64,000 nucleotides of DNA, taken from Planctomycetota bacterium (GTDB lineage Bacteria > Planctomycetota > SZUA-567 > H5-PLA8). Made by a program: the position numbers and the translations under genes. Below the pieces are notes generated by a model that made no database searches, was not told the origin of the DNA, and saw nothing but the letters and a program-made list of their open reading frames with translations. Shown here one piece after another: positions 8,984 to 18,059 of the stretch. The DNA lies in the NCBI GenBank assembly GCA_027493525.1, contig JAOSKN010000001.1:744001-808000 (forward strand), read 5' to 3'. Every line of letters starts with the position of its first letter. The stretch's first letter is position 1.

Positions 8984-11117
8984 TCGAGACCTCCTGGACC
9001 ACCGCCGCCTCGAAGCGCTCCCCCGGTCCCAGCTTCAGCGCCCATTGCAGCAGCACGCAGGAACTCTGGTAGATCGACTCGAAGCCGTCTTCCGACTGCG
9101 AGACCGTCTTGACCGGCGCCGCCACGACCTGCGCCGGGACCGACGGCCGCAGCGTCAGCGCCACGTCCAGCCACTCGTCCTTCAGGCCCACGAAGGCCTG
9201 CGCGCCGAAATCCGCCGCCGTCTCCAGCGGCCCGGCGTTCAGCGTTCCCGCGTGATAATAATACCGGTCCGGAGCGCGCCCCGCCAAGAGGCTGTAATTG
9301 AACTCCACGCCGAAAAAGCCCTGCACCGGCGCGGTCCCCGTGTTCGTCAGTTCGTACCCCGCCACGTAGCCGGCCCCGTCCAGGCGCACCCGCTTGGCCA
9401 GGTGCAGCGTCCCGCCGCCGAAGGGGCCCGCCCGCGTAAGCACCGCCGAGCCCGCGCCGCCCTTCTTCTTCCCGGGCAGTTCCAGCTCGAACTCGTAGGC
9501 CCCCTGCCGGAAGCCCGGGTCGCTGGGCGGCTCGCCCGTCAGCAGGTCCTCGGCCGTGAGCGCGCGCGCGGCCAGGTGGTCGACGAGGCTCTCGCGCAAA
9601 TAGGCGTCGTAGCGCAGCAGCTTCGCCAACCCGGGCTCCTTGGCGCGGACCAGTTCGTGGATGCTCTGCGCCTGCTCGCCGTCCTGCCGCGGTTTGCCGA
9701 CCACCGCGCGCGCGACCTTGTCGTGGTAGGCCTCGTAGCGGCGCGAAAACGTATCCCCCACGTTGAAGGCGCGCTCGCGCAGGTCGAACTCGTACAGGTG
9801 CCCGCCGCGCTCGGGATGCAGGTACAGGTTGGCGCGCGCGTTGCCGAGTTTCAGTTCCTCGAAGCCGTCGAAGTCGTAGTCGCGGACCTCGGCCTCTTCG
9901 CCTTCCTTCAACAGTTCGTCGGCGAGGTTCTCCGCGCGGAGCAGTTCGCGATAGATCGCGCTGCGCAGATGCGGCAGGTACATCCCGCCGAAGACGCCGT
10001 GCCAGTAGGGGCAGTTGCACTGTCCGCGGTACAGGTGCGTGCGCGCCTCGTCGGCCTTCTTGCCCTTCTTCCCGGCCAAGGCTTCGACTTTCCCGCTGAC
10101 TTCCATCATCTTGGCGTACAGTCGCCCGCCCTCGGCGTACTTCACGCGGAAGTTGCGCCAGTTCCCGCCCTTCACCAGCGGCAGGATCGACTTGAAACGC
10201 TCGTCGCCCCGGACCCCCTCGACGGCGCGCTCGTACGCCGCCAGGGTCGGCGCGGGCAGCGCCCACTCGGTCATCTCGCGGTAGCTGTTCTCGGGCAGGT
10301 ACACGCGCCCCGCCGGCTCCACCTCGTCGTACGAGCGGCTCAGCGTGGAGCAGACCAGCCAGCCCTCGTCCTGCGCCTGCTGCAAGGCCTCGAGAAACTT
10401 CTCCAGCCAGCGCTCCCCGTAGACGTGCCGGTACGTGTCGGGCCAGACGCCGAACTTCTCGCCGTCGTCGGCGTAGCAGACGACGCGCTCGCCCTCGGAG
10501 GGGACCAGCTCCTTCAGGTACGCGAGGATCTCGTGGACCTGCGCGTAGGGAATCAGGTAGCGCAGCTTCTCGCTGGCCGGGTAGACGCGCAGCGTGACGC
10601 CTTCGTCCTCGGTGACGTAGCCGCCCACGAGTTCGTCGTCGCGCAGCCCGGCTGCGCGGAAGTGGCTGTCGTCCAGCGTGAGGTACGCCACGCCGGCCCC
10701 GGCGAGGTCCTTCACCAGCGCCGGCTCCCAGACGCGCTCGGGCAGCCAGAGTCCCCGCGGCCGCGCGCCGAAGTGCCGTTCGATGTAATCCTGCATCCGC
10801 GCGATCTGGCCGTGCCGGTCGCGCCGCGGGAGCATGGTCATGATCGGCTCGTAAAAGCCGCCGCCGACCATCTCCCAGGCATGCGCGTCCTTCCCGGCGT
10901 GCCCGCGCAGCCGCGCGAAGTATTCGGGGTGCTTCTCCTCCAGCCACTCCAGCAGGCAGCCGGAGATATGGTGCGTCAGCGGCACGCGCGGGAACTTCTC
11001 GAAGGCTTCCACGTACGGCAGGTAGCTCTTCTGGTAGGCCTCTTCGATCACGTGGTCGAAGTTGCCGACGGGCTGATGGGAGTGCAGCAGGCAGACGAAG
11101 CGCACGCGTCCGGACAT
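8970..11117 (-). CDS. GH57 4-alpha-glucanotransferase/alpha-amylase with DUF1925-DUF1926-type C-terminus
   Basis: A 715-residue GH57 enzyme acting on alpha-1,4-glucans, similar in layout to archaeal 4-alpha-glucanotransferases. Family blocks: LLHSHQPVGNF near residue 10, WEMVGGGFYEPIM near 81, GLWLPERVWEP with the likely nucleophile Glu127, YLTLDDSHF, and CYADDGEKFGVWP with the likely acid at Asp217 or Asp218. The C-terminal 300 residues form the all-beta domains typical of this subgroup. No signal peptide, so it acts on intracellular glucan. Start ATG at 11117. It lies upstream of, and overlaps, the histidine kinase gene, and follows glgA on the same strand. Transferase versus hydrolase activity cannot be told from sequence. 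Confidence 0.9.
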   Translation of the reverse strand: MSGRVRFVCLLHSHQPVGNFDHVIEEAYQKSYLPYVEAFEKFPRVPLTHHISGCLLEWLEEKHPEYFARLRGHAGKDAHAWEMVGGGFYEPIMTMLPRRDRHGQIARMQDYIERHFGARPRGLWLPERVWEPALVKDLAGAGVAYLTLDDSHFRAAGLRDDELVGGYVTEDEGVTLRVYPASEKLRYLIPYAQVHEILAYLKELVPSEGERVVCYADDGEKFGVWPDTYRHVYGERWLEKFLEALQQAQDEGWLVCSTLSRSYDEVEPAGRVYLPENSYREMTEWALPAPTLAAYERAVEGVRGDERFKSILPLVKGGNWRNFRVKYAEGGRLYAKMMEVSGKVEALAGKKGKKADEARTHLYRGQCNCPYWHGVFGGMYLPHLRSAIYRELLRAENLADELLKEGEEAEVRDYDFDGFEELKLGNARANLYLHPERGGHLYEFDLRERAFNVGDTFSRRYEAYHDKVARAVVGKPRQDGEQAQSIHELVRAKEPGLAKLLRYDAYLRESLVDHLAARALTAEDLLTGEPPSDPGFRQGAYEFELELPGKKKGGAGSAVLTRAGPFGGGTLHLAKRVRLDGAGYVAGYELTNTGTAPVQGFFGVEFNYSLLAGRAPDRYYYHAGTLNAGPLETAADFGAQAFVGLKDEWLDVALTLRPSVPAQVVAAPVKTVSQSEDGFESIYQSSCVLLQWALKLGPGERFEAAVVQEVSSARV

Positions 11118-11302
11118 GGGGTCGTCTCCACGGCGATCGAGCAGGACGCCGTAAGCCTAAACTCAAGCAGCCCGAATGCCATGCCGACTTGCAAATGGTT
11201 CAACGGATACGAGTTAAGAAAATGACTCGGGAGGGTTGGCGCGCCTTGGAGACGTCCCGAACCGGGCGTCCGCGGGATCTGACAGGCGCGCCTCCGAGCG
11301 GT

Positions 11303-12781
11303 TCAGACGCTCCGCAGCGCGGCCTTCCGCTTCGCCCGTTCGTAGAGTTCCACGTAGCGCTCGGCGCTGCGCGGCCACGACCAGTCCTGCCCCATCCCCG
11401 TGCGTTGCAGCCTGGTCCACGCCGCGGGGTCGCCCTGCCTGAGCGCCAGCGCGCGGTCCACCGCGCCGAGCAGCCCCTGGGGCGTGAACTCCTGGAACGC
11501 GAAGCCCGTCGCCGTCCCGTCGGCCAGGGCCGCCTCGGTCGCGTCCGTCACCGTGTCGCCGAGCCCGCCCACCGCGTGCACGATCGGAACGGTGCCGTAG
11601 CGCAGCGCATAGAGCTGGTTCAGGCCGCACGGCTCGAAGCGGCTGGGCATCAGCAGCGCGTCGCTGCCGGCGGTGAGCAGGTGCGCGAGGCCGTTGTCGA
11701 AGGCAAAGGCGGCGGCGATCCGCTCGCCGTGCCGCCGCGCGGCCTTCTCCAGCCGTTCCTGCAGCCGCGGGTCGCCCGTCCCCAGCACGACCAGGAGCAG
11801 GTTCCGGCGCGCGAGTTCATCCAGCGCCTGCGCGACCAGATCGAAGCCCTTCTGCTCCACCAGCCGCCCCACGATCCCCACCACCGCGCCGCTCGCATCC
11901 GCCGGCAGCTTGAAGCGCTTCAGCAGCGCCTCGCGGCAGGCCGCCTTCCCGGCGAGGTCCTCGGCGTCGTAGGCCGCCGGCAGGTGCGGATCGCTCCGCG
12001 GGTTCCAGGCCTGCGGGTCGATCCCGTTGACGACGCCGAAGAGATCCTCCGCCCGGTCGCCCAGCGCCCCGTCGAGCCCGCAGCCGTGTTCGGCCGTCTG
12101 GATCTCCCGCGCGTAGGCCGGCGAGACCGTGTTCAGCGCGTCGGCGTGGACCAGCGCCCCCTTCAGCAGGTTCAGCTTCCCGTGGAACTCCAGCTCCTTC
12201 CAGTTGAAGTGCCGCCAGGGCAGGTTCAGCAGCGGCCAGTCCCAATGCCAGAAGAGCCCCTGGTAGGCCAGATTGTGGATCGTGAAGAGCGAGGCCGCCG
12301 AGTGGAAGAACGGGTGCTCGGAGAGCGAGAGCTTCAGGTACACCGGAATCAGCGCGCACTGCCAGTCGTTGGCGTGGAACACGTCCACCGGCCGCTCCAG
12401 CGCCTGGCTGGCCGCCAGCACCGCGCGGCTGAAGAAGATGAAGCGCGAGCAACTGTCGGAGTAGTCGCCGCGCGCGTCGCTATAAAGCCCCTCGCGGTCG
12501 AAGTAGCCGTCGTGCTCGATGAAGTAGCAGCTCGCGCCTTGGATCGCCAGGCTCGAGCGCCGCAGGACCCACGGCGCCATCTCGGTCCCCACCGGCACCG
12601 CGCCGTCGGCGACCTTTTCGGCCTTGGGGTCGACCTTCCGCGCGCAGCGGTAGTACGGGGTGAAGACGTCCACCTCGTGGCCCAGCGCGGCCAGCGCGCC
12701 CGGCAACGACCCGGCGACGTCCCCCAAGCCCCCGGTCTTCGAGAACGGCGCCGCTTCGGAACTGGCGTAGACGATGTGCAT
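11303..12781 (-). CDS. glgA: Glycogen synthase (ADP-glucose specific, GT5)
   Basis: Extends alpha-1,4-glucan from ADP-glucose. A 492-residue GT-B enzyme. The start MHIVYASSEAAPFSKTGGLG carries the KTGGL ADP-glucose site directly at the N-terminus. The frame is open far upstream into galT, but that part is only shadow, so ATG 12781 is the start. HANDWQCALIPVYL, FTIHNLAYQG and the C-terminal GIVGRLVEQKGFDL plus PSRFEPCGLNQLYALRYGTV are GT5 blocks. It lies 35 bases after galT and before the GH57 gene, all on one strand, and with glgC forms the storage-glucan pathway. Confidence 0.97.
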   Translation of the reverse strand: MHIVYASSEAAPFSKTGGLGDVAGSLPGALAALGHEVDVFTPYYRCARKVDPKAEKVADGAVPVGTEMAPWVLRRSSLAIQGASCYFIEHDGYFDREGLYSDARGDYSDSCSRFIFFSRAVLAASQALERPVDVFHANDWQCALIPVYLKLSLSEHPFFHSAASLFTIHNLAYQGLFWHWDWPLLNLPWRHFNWKELEFHGKLNLLKGALVHADALNTVSPAYAREIQTAEHGCGLDGALGDRAEDLFGVVNGIDPQAWNPRSDPHLPAAYDAEDLAGKAACREALLKRFKLPADASGAVVGIVGRLVEQKGFDLVAQALDELARRNLLLVVLGTGDPRLQERLEKAARRHGERIAAAFAFDNGLAHLLTAGSDALLMPSRFEPCGLNQLYALRYGTVPIVHAVGGLGDTVTDATEAALADGTATGFAFQEFTPQGLLGAVDRALALRQGDPAAWTRLQRTGMGQDWSWPRSAERYVELYERAKRKAALRSV

Positions 12782-12816
12782 GGCGTCGATTCGATGGCTC
12801 CCCTTGGGTCCGGCCC

Positions 12817-13814
12817 TTACAGCTTGAGGTTGCGCAGGAACTCCGCGGCGTCCTCGGGCGGCACCGGGTTGATGTAGAAGCCCGTGCCCCACTCGAAGCC
12901 CGCCACGTGCGTCAGCCGCGGCGTGATCTCCAGGTGCCAGCGGAAGCATTCGTTCGGCGGCGTGTGGAACGGCGCGGTGAAGAGCATGTAGTTGTACGGC
13001 GGCTCGCCCAGGCCTTTCTCGAGCTTCAGCAGCGTGTGCTTCAGCACGAAGGCGAACTCCTCCATCGCGCCCTGGTCGATGTTCTCGAAGTGCGAGGCCT
13101 GGTACTTCGGCACGATCCACGTCTCGAACGGGAAGCGCGGCGCGTACGGCGCGAAGGCCACAAAGTGCCCGCTGTCGAGCACCACGCGGGCCTGCTTCTC
13201 GATCTCGTAATCCACCATGTCCTGCAGCAGCCCGCGCTCGCGCAGCAGGAAGTACTCCTCGCAGTGCTGCGTCTTCAGCGCCACCGTGCGCGGCACGATC
13301 GGCGTCGCGATGAGCTGGCTGTGCGTGTGGTACAGCGTCCCCCCGCCGCCTTGCCCACGTTCTTGAAGATCGTGCCGTACTTGAGCCGGTGGTCGCGCGC
13401 CAGGTCCACCAGCCGGTCGCGGTACATCCAGAGGATTTCCTGCACGTGCCGGTCCGGCAACCCGGTGAACGTGCGCAGCGTCTGCGGGCACTCGATCACG
13501 ATCTCGTGCGCGCCGATCCCCTGCATGCGGTCGTACGGCCCCTCGCCGCGCTTCCCGAGCTGCCCTTCGACCGCCAGCGCGGGGAACTTGTTCGGCACCA
13601 CCCGCACCCGCCAGCCGGGCTGGTTCGGCCGCGTCTCCGGCGAGCGGTACGCGGCGATCTCCGGCGGCGTCTTGTCTTCGTTGCCTTCGGCGAAGGGATC
13701 GAACGTCGGCAGCGGGGCCGTCTCGGTGATCACGAAATCGCCCGGGCGCCGCGCGCGCTCGGAGGCGATGATCACCCAGCGCCGGGAGAGCGGATCCTTG
13801 CGCAATTCGGACAT
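12817..13814 (-). CDS. galT: Galactose-1-phosphate uridylyltransferase, frame-interrupted
   Basis: Transfers a nucleotidyl group between hexose-1-phosphates (Leloir pathway or a related ADP/UDP-sugar reaction). The N-terminal half ([38 protein letters not shown]) runs from ATG 13814. The second half ([27 protein letters not shown]) is in another frame. The G6 run (C6 on +) at 13339-13344 needs one more base to join VGKAAGG to TLYHTHSQ and give about 332 residues. The catalytic motif reads HTHSQ instead of the usual HPH-Q, with both histidines kept. Its place beside glgA and glgC suggests a feed into sugar-nucleotide or glycogen metabolism. Confidence 0.88.
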
Positions 13815-13965
13815 GGCGAGCCTGCCGGTTTTAGCGACCCAGGAGAACGCGAACGGTTGTAGTGGACCCGCGCGGCCTTTTCCACCCGCGAAAGAACCGG
13901 ATTGCCGCCGTGTTGAGATGCGCGAAGGCGCGTCCGTGGTGAATCGTTGCTTTGCCGTCGAAACC

Positions 13966-15369
13966 CTACAACCCGTGCACCGGCCGCCCCAGCGCCGCAA
14001 GCGCCGCCTCGCCCACCGCCTCGCTCAGCGTCGGATGGCAGTGGATGCTCTCGGCCAGCTCCTCCAGGTTCGCGTGCGCGCCCCAGGCCAGCGAGCCCTC
14101 ACCAAGCAGATTGCAGGCCTCCTCGCCGACGATATGCAGACCCAACAGTTCGCCTGTCTTCGCGTCGGCGATCACCTTGGCGAAACCGTCGAGTTCCAGC
14201 GTCGCCTGGCTCTTGCCCAGCGCGCGAAAACTGAACTTCCCGACCTTCACTTCGCGCCCGCCGGCCTTCGCCTTCTCCTCGCTCAGCCCGATCATGCCGA
14301 CTTCCGGCTTGGTGAAGACGCCCGCGGGCACCTTGAGCGGATCGAACTCGAGTTTCCGCCCGCCGCGCGCGCTGCCGGCGATCCGTTCGGCCGCCACGAG
14401 CCCCATGTGGCTCGCCGCGTGCGCGAAGGGGCTGATCCCCGTCACGTCCCCGATGGCGTAGATGTGGTCCACGTTCGTCTTGCAGCTCGCGTCCGCCGTG
14501 ACGTGCCCGCGCGGATCCAGCGCCACGCCGGCCGCCGCCGGGTTGAGCCCCTCGGTGTGCGGCGCGCGCCCCACCGCGACCACGCAAACCTGCGCCGAGA
14601 CCGTCTCGCCGCTGGACAGCACCAGGGTCGCGCCGGTCGGCCCGGGATAGGCCTCCTCGACTTTCGCCCCGAAGAAAAATTCGATGCCCTGCCGCTTCAG
14701 GTGCTTCTCGACCTCGCGCCGCACTTCGCCGTCGAAGCCCGGCAGCGCGCCGTCGAGCAGTTCCACGACCTGCACCGGCACGCCCAGCCGCGCGAAGAGG
14801 CTCGCGAACTCGCACCCGATCACGCCCCCGCCGACGATCGCGATCGACGCCGGCAGGCCGTCCCACTGCAAGACCTCGTTGGAGGTCACGAACGTCATGC
14901 CGTCGATGGGAATGTTCGGAAGCCGGGTCGGCGCCGAGCCCGTCGCGACGATGGCGTGCGCGAACGGCACCTCCGTGTCCTGCCCGCCCGTGCCGCGTAC
15001 GGTCAGCGTATGCGCGTCCTTGAAGCCCGCCTCGCCGGAGAGCGTCGTCACGCCGCGCTTCTGGAGCAGGAACCCGACGCCCTTCTCCAGCGTCGCGACG
15101 GTCTTGTCTTTCTGCGCGGCCAGCGCCGCGTAATCGAGCCGCGGCGGACCGGGCAGCTTCACGCCGAACTTCTCCGCGCGCTGCACCAGCTCCCAGACGT
15201 GCGCGCCATGGATCAGCGCCTTCGACGGGATGCACCCGCGGTGCAGGCACGTCCCGCCCAGCTTCTCGCGCTCGACGAGCGTGACCTTCAATCCCAGTTG
15301 CGCGGCGCGCAGCGCGGCGACGTATCCGCCGGGCCCGCCCCCGATGACGACCAGTTCGCAGTCAGGCAA
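13966..15369 (-). CDS. lpdA: Dihydrolipoamide dehydrogenase (E3)
   Basis: An FAD flavoprotein that reoxidises dihydrolipoyl groups of 2-oxoacid dehydrogenase or glycine cleavage complexes with NAD. The 467-residue length is normal. N-terminal FAD motif [20 protein letters not shown], redox-active disulfide in [16 protein letters not shown] motif [20 protein letters not shown], second FAD motif IYAIGDV and the C-terminal His-Glu dyad in [12 protein letters not shown]. No E1 or E2 gene is next to it, so the host complex is encoded elsewhere. It lies 151 bases upstream of galT on the same strand and may be a separate unit. Confidence 0.96.
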   Translation of the reverse strand: MPDCELVVIGGGPGGYVAALRAAQLGLKVTLVEREKLGGTCLHRGCIPSKALIHGAHVWELVQRAEKFGVKLPGPPRLDYAALAAQKDKTVATLEKGVGFLLQKRGVTTLSGEAGFKDAHTLTVRGTGGQDTEVPFAHAIVATGSAPTRLPNIPIDGMTFVTSNEVLQWDGLPASIAIVGGGVIGCEFASLFARLGVPVQVVELLDGALPGFDGEVRREVEKHLKRQGIEFFFGAKVEEAYPGPTGATLVLSSGETVSAQVCVVAVGRAPHTEGLNPAAAGVALDPRGHVTADASCKTNVDHIYAIGDVTGISPFAHAASHMGLVAAERIAGSARGGRKLEFDPLKVPAGVFTKPEVGMIGLSEEKAKAGGREVKVGKFSFRALGKSQATLELDGFAKVIADAKTGELLGLHIVGEEACNLLGEGSLAWGAHANLEELAESIHCHPTLSEAVGEAALAALGRPVHGL

Positions 15370-15568
15370 GAGTCGGCTCCTTTCGGGCCACGCGGCCCGA
15401 ACCGATCATGCCGTGGAAGGCGTATGGAAACAAGCGCGCGAGAGGCACGAACTTCCGATGCGTGGCCCGGCCCAACGGGCCGGGTCGTGCGCGGCACGAC
15501 AAGAAGCCTCTGAAGCAACGCGGCCACTCAGAACCTGCCGCGGTAACCGAAGAGATCCCAGTTCAACT

Positions 15569-15613
15569 CCCAGAACCCAGAACCCAGAACCCAGAACCCA
15601 GAACCCAGAACCC
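15569..15613. repeat. Tandem 7-base repeat (CCCAGAA, about 6.4 copies)
   Basis: A perfect head-to-tail run of the 7-mer CCCAGAA fills 15569-15613, between the lpdA promoter region and the stop codon of the esterase at 15617-15619. It is non-coding on both strands. A 7-base period makes it prone to slippage, so copy number may vary between strains. Confidence 0.9.
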
Positions 15614-15616
15614 GCC

Positions 15617-16375
15617 CTACCCCTTCAGCGGATGCGCCGCGAAGAACTTCCAGATCCGCTCGTTGATCCCGGCCGCATGCGCCCAAAAATGTCCCAGTCC
15701 CGCCACCTCCACCGCCTCGACCTCGTGCCCGTGCTTCGTGTAGTACGCCTTCGCGCGCTCCATCTCCGAGGCCGGCACGATCCGGTCGTCCGCGCCGTGG
15801 ATCAGCAGCACCGGGAACTTCCGCGCAGGCTCCGTGCCGCCCAGCCCCACGTTCAGCAGCCCGCCCGAATGCGCGGCCACCGCGGCGATCTTCTCCGCGC
15901 GCTGCGCCGCCAGGAACTGGCAGAAGTACGCGCCGTTCGACATCCCCGTCGCGTAGACGCGCCGCGCGTCCACGCGGTACTTCGCGCTCAGCCCCGCCAG
16001 CAATGCGTCGAAGAAGGCCAGGTCGTCCTTGGCCCACTCCTTCAACAGCGGCCAGCAGCGCCCGCGGCCGTTGGGGTACACGAGCAGAAACTTCTCCTTC
16101 TCGGCCAGCGCGTCGAGCCGCGAGTAGACCGGCATCAGGTCCTTGCTGTCCCCCAGGCCGTGGAAGGCGAAGACCAGCGGCGCGGGCCGGCTCAGGTCCA
16201 CCGACTTCGGCACGACCAGCCGGTACGAACGCGCGTGACCGTTGATCTCCAGCGTCTCCTCCGCGAAGACGCCCGCGCTGCCCCCGGGCTGTGCCGAGCT
16301 TGACTCTTCGGCTCGTGCGCTCAGTGCCGCCAGGGTCAGCAGGATCGATCCGGCGATCCAGGGTTTGCGCTTCAT
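15617..16375 (-). CDS. Secreted polyhydroxyalkanoate depolymerase/feruloyl-esterase-like hydrolase
   Basis: A 252-residue alpha/beta hydrolase of the LpqC/PHB-depolymerase-like family. The start at ATG 16375 follows a very strong AAGGAGGTC. An N-terminal signal peptide ends near ALSARA. Catalytic elements: oxyanion loop FAFHGLGDSKD, nucleophile Ser in YATGMSNGAYF, Asp in LIHGADDRIVP and His in GLGHFWAH. It is likely exported to the periplasm or outside and cleaves an ester. The frame is open far upstream on the minus strand, but that is antisense shadow of the next gene. The substrate is undetermined. Confidence 0.85.
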   Translation of the reverse strand: MKRKPWIAGSILLTLAALSARAEESSSAQPGGSAGVFAEETLEINGHARSYRLVVPKSVDLSRPAPLVFAFHGLGDSKDLMPVYSRLDALAEKEKFLLVYPNGRGRCWPLLKEWAKDDLAFFDALLAGLSAKYRVDARRVYATGMSNGAYFCQFLAAQRAEKIAAVAAHSGGLLNVGLGGTEPARKFPVLLIHGADDRIVPASEMERAKAYYTKHGHEVEAVEVAGLGHFWAHAAGINERIWKFFAAHPLKG

Positions 16376-16606
16376 TCTTGGGACCTCCTTTAGATAGATA
16401 CGTGCGCTGCGCGGTGAGCCTTCCCGGCTCCACCTTGCATCTCGCAAGCAACAGGCCGATCGGCCCCATTTCGCTAACCCCTGCATGCACTGGCATTGAG
16501 CTTGCAATACCTGCTTCAAGCGCGGCGCGGCTGTGGTCGAACCCCACAATCCGAATCGCCTCGGATCGAGAAAACCCCGGCTAAACAGGCACTTGGAGAA
16601 ACGCAC

Positions 16607-17902
16607 ATGGAACGCAAGCACTTCTCGACACGATTCGCGAAGGTGTGGGGAATCCCGGCGCTGCTGCTCTGGGCCGCGCCCCTCACGGCGCAGGAATCCC
16701 CCGTCGAGCCCGTACCGCCCGCCGAACCTCCGGCGGCGGAGGAACCCGCCGAGCCGCCTGCGCCCGAAACGAGCAAAACGATCGAGATCGAAACCGCCGG
16801 TGAGCGCGAGGTCATGGTCAACGAGGACGGCAGCACCTCCATCGTGACCACGGTCATCAAGACCAACCCCGAGACCGGCGCCTCCGGCACGGCTCAGAAC
16901 GTCACCAACGTCCAGAAGACCGAAAGCGGCGCGACGTACACGCGCGACACCACCGCCGCCGGGCCGCACGGCGGCACGGCCGCGACGCACACCGACGGCA
17001 CGCTCACGCGCAATGGCGACGGCTCCGGATCCTTTAGTTCCACCACCACGGGCAACGCAACCGGCCCCAACGGCCGCGCGGGAAGCTGGACCACCGAACG
17101 CGCCGGCGAATGGGCCCGGAACGAGCAAGGCGGGCGCGACGCATCCATAAGCGCCACCACCACGACGGCCAACGGCCTCTCCAGCACCGTCAATCGCACC
17201 GGCTCCTCTTTCCAGATCGACGAGCACACCAAGGGCTTCCACGGCGAGTCCGAGCGCGTCAACAGCCTCGGCGGCTCGACCTCGCGCGTCACCGACGGAA
17301 CCGTGACGAAGACCGAGAGCGGCCGCGAATTCGAAAGCACCACCACCGGCACGCACACCTTCGCCAACGGGCAGGAAGCGAGCTGGACCACCGAACGCGA
17401 AGGCTCCGTCACCCGCAACGGCGACGGAACCGCCAGCTACGAGAGCGCCAAGACCGTCACCAACGCCAAGGGCCAGGAAATCACCGTCGAGAAGTCCGGC
17501 GCCCTCTCCAAGAACGAGAGCGGTACGGGCATTCAGCGCGAAGGCTCCACCACCGTCACCGGCGGAGGCGCCGAAAAGAAGCCGCCCGCGCAGCCGGCGG
17601 CCGCTTCGAGCGCCGCGAGCGCCGGCTCCTGGCGCGAACGCCTCGCCGAGCGCACCGCCGCGGGCGCCGCCGCGCGCGAAAGCTCCACGCCCTCGCGCGG
17701 CTTCGGCGACGACGAGGCCCGTCGCGCCTCCCTGGCCGAACGCATGCAGGGCCTCAAGAACGAGCGCGCGCAGGGCCAAGGCCTGGGTCTCGGCCAGGCC
17801 CGCGAAGGCGGCGCGGGACTCGAGCGCCTCCGCGACGGCGACGGCGGCCGCGAACGCAACCGGGAGCGCGAACGCGCGTCCCATCGCACCCGCCGCCGCT
17901 GA
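16607..17902 (+). CDS. Secreted Thr/Ser/Gly-rich repeat protein of unknown function
   Basis: A 431-residue protein with a signal peptide (KVWGIPALLLWAAPLTAQ, cleavage near residue 29), then a Pro/Glu-rich linker (30-56). A long Thr/Ser/Gly/Asn-rich region (57-320) follows, and then a basic, Arg/Gly-rich tail (340-431). Two related blocks are visible about 99 residues apart, each with STTTG, a NG turn, SWTTER and RN-x-x-G (about 145-190 and 244-290); a weaker copy may precede them. The pattern suggests beta-strand repeats. GGAG lies 8 bases before ATG 16607. No known domain is recognised. The divergent neighbour is a secreted esterase. The highly basic tail after an acidic start is odd for an exported protein and could bind nucleic acid or polyanions; that is inference. 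Confidence 0.7.
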   Translation: MERKHFSTRFAKVWGIPALLLWAAPLTAQESPVEPVPPAEPPAAEEPAEPPAPETSKTIEIETAGEREVMVNEDGSTSIVTTVIKTNPETGASGTAQNVTNVQKTESGATYTRDTTAAGPHGGTAATHTDGTLTRNGDGSGSFSSTTTGNATGPNGRAGSWTTERAGEWARNEQGGRDASISATTTTANGLSSTVNRTGSSFQIDEHTKGFHGESERVNSLGGSTSRVTDGTVTKTESGREFESTTTGTHTFANGQEASWTTEREGSVTRNGDGTASYESAKTVTNAKGQEITVEKSGALSKNESGTGIQREGSTTVTGGGAEKKPPAQPAAASSAASAGSWRERLAERTAAGAAARESSTPSRGFGDDEARRASLAERMQGLKNERAQGQGLGLGQAREGGAGLERLRDGDGGRERNRERERASHRTRRR

Positions 17903-18059
17903 GCGTCAAGCGCGGACGTTTGGCCCACGGGTCTCATGTAAGGTGCGCGTCCAGCATGGCCGCGCACCTGTCATGCCATCGACCTCGTGGTCGATTCGGT
18001 GCAGCTTCTTGCTCCCAACCGCGCGGCGTTCAGGCGGTCAATCCGGAGGATCCGCACCC

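Noticed and set aside
6467..11225. Long plus-strand frames over the histidine kinase and GH57 genes.
   Set aside because: Antisense shadows of genes with clear motifs; no promoter or domain.
15569..15613. CCCAGAA array considered as a CRISPR-like or protein-binding array.
   Set aside because: Repeats are seven bases with no spacers; it is a simple tandem repeat. No cas genes are present in the window.
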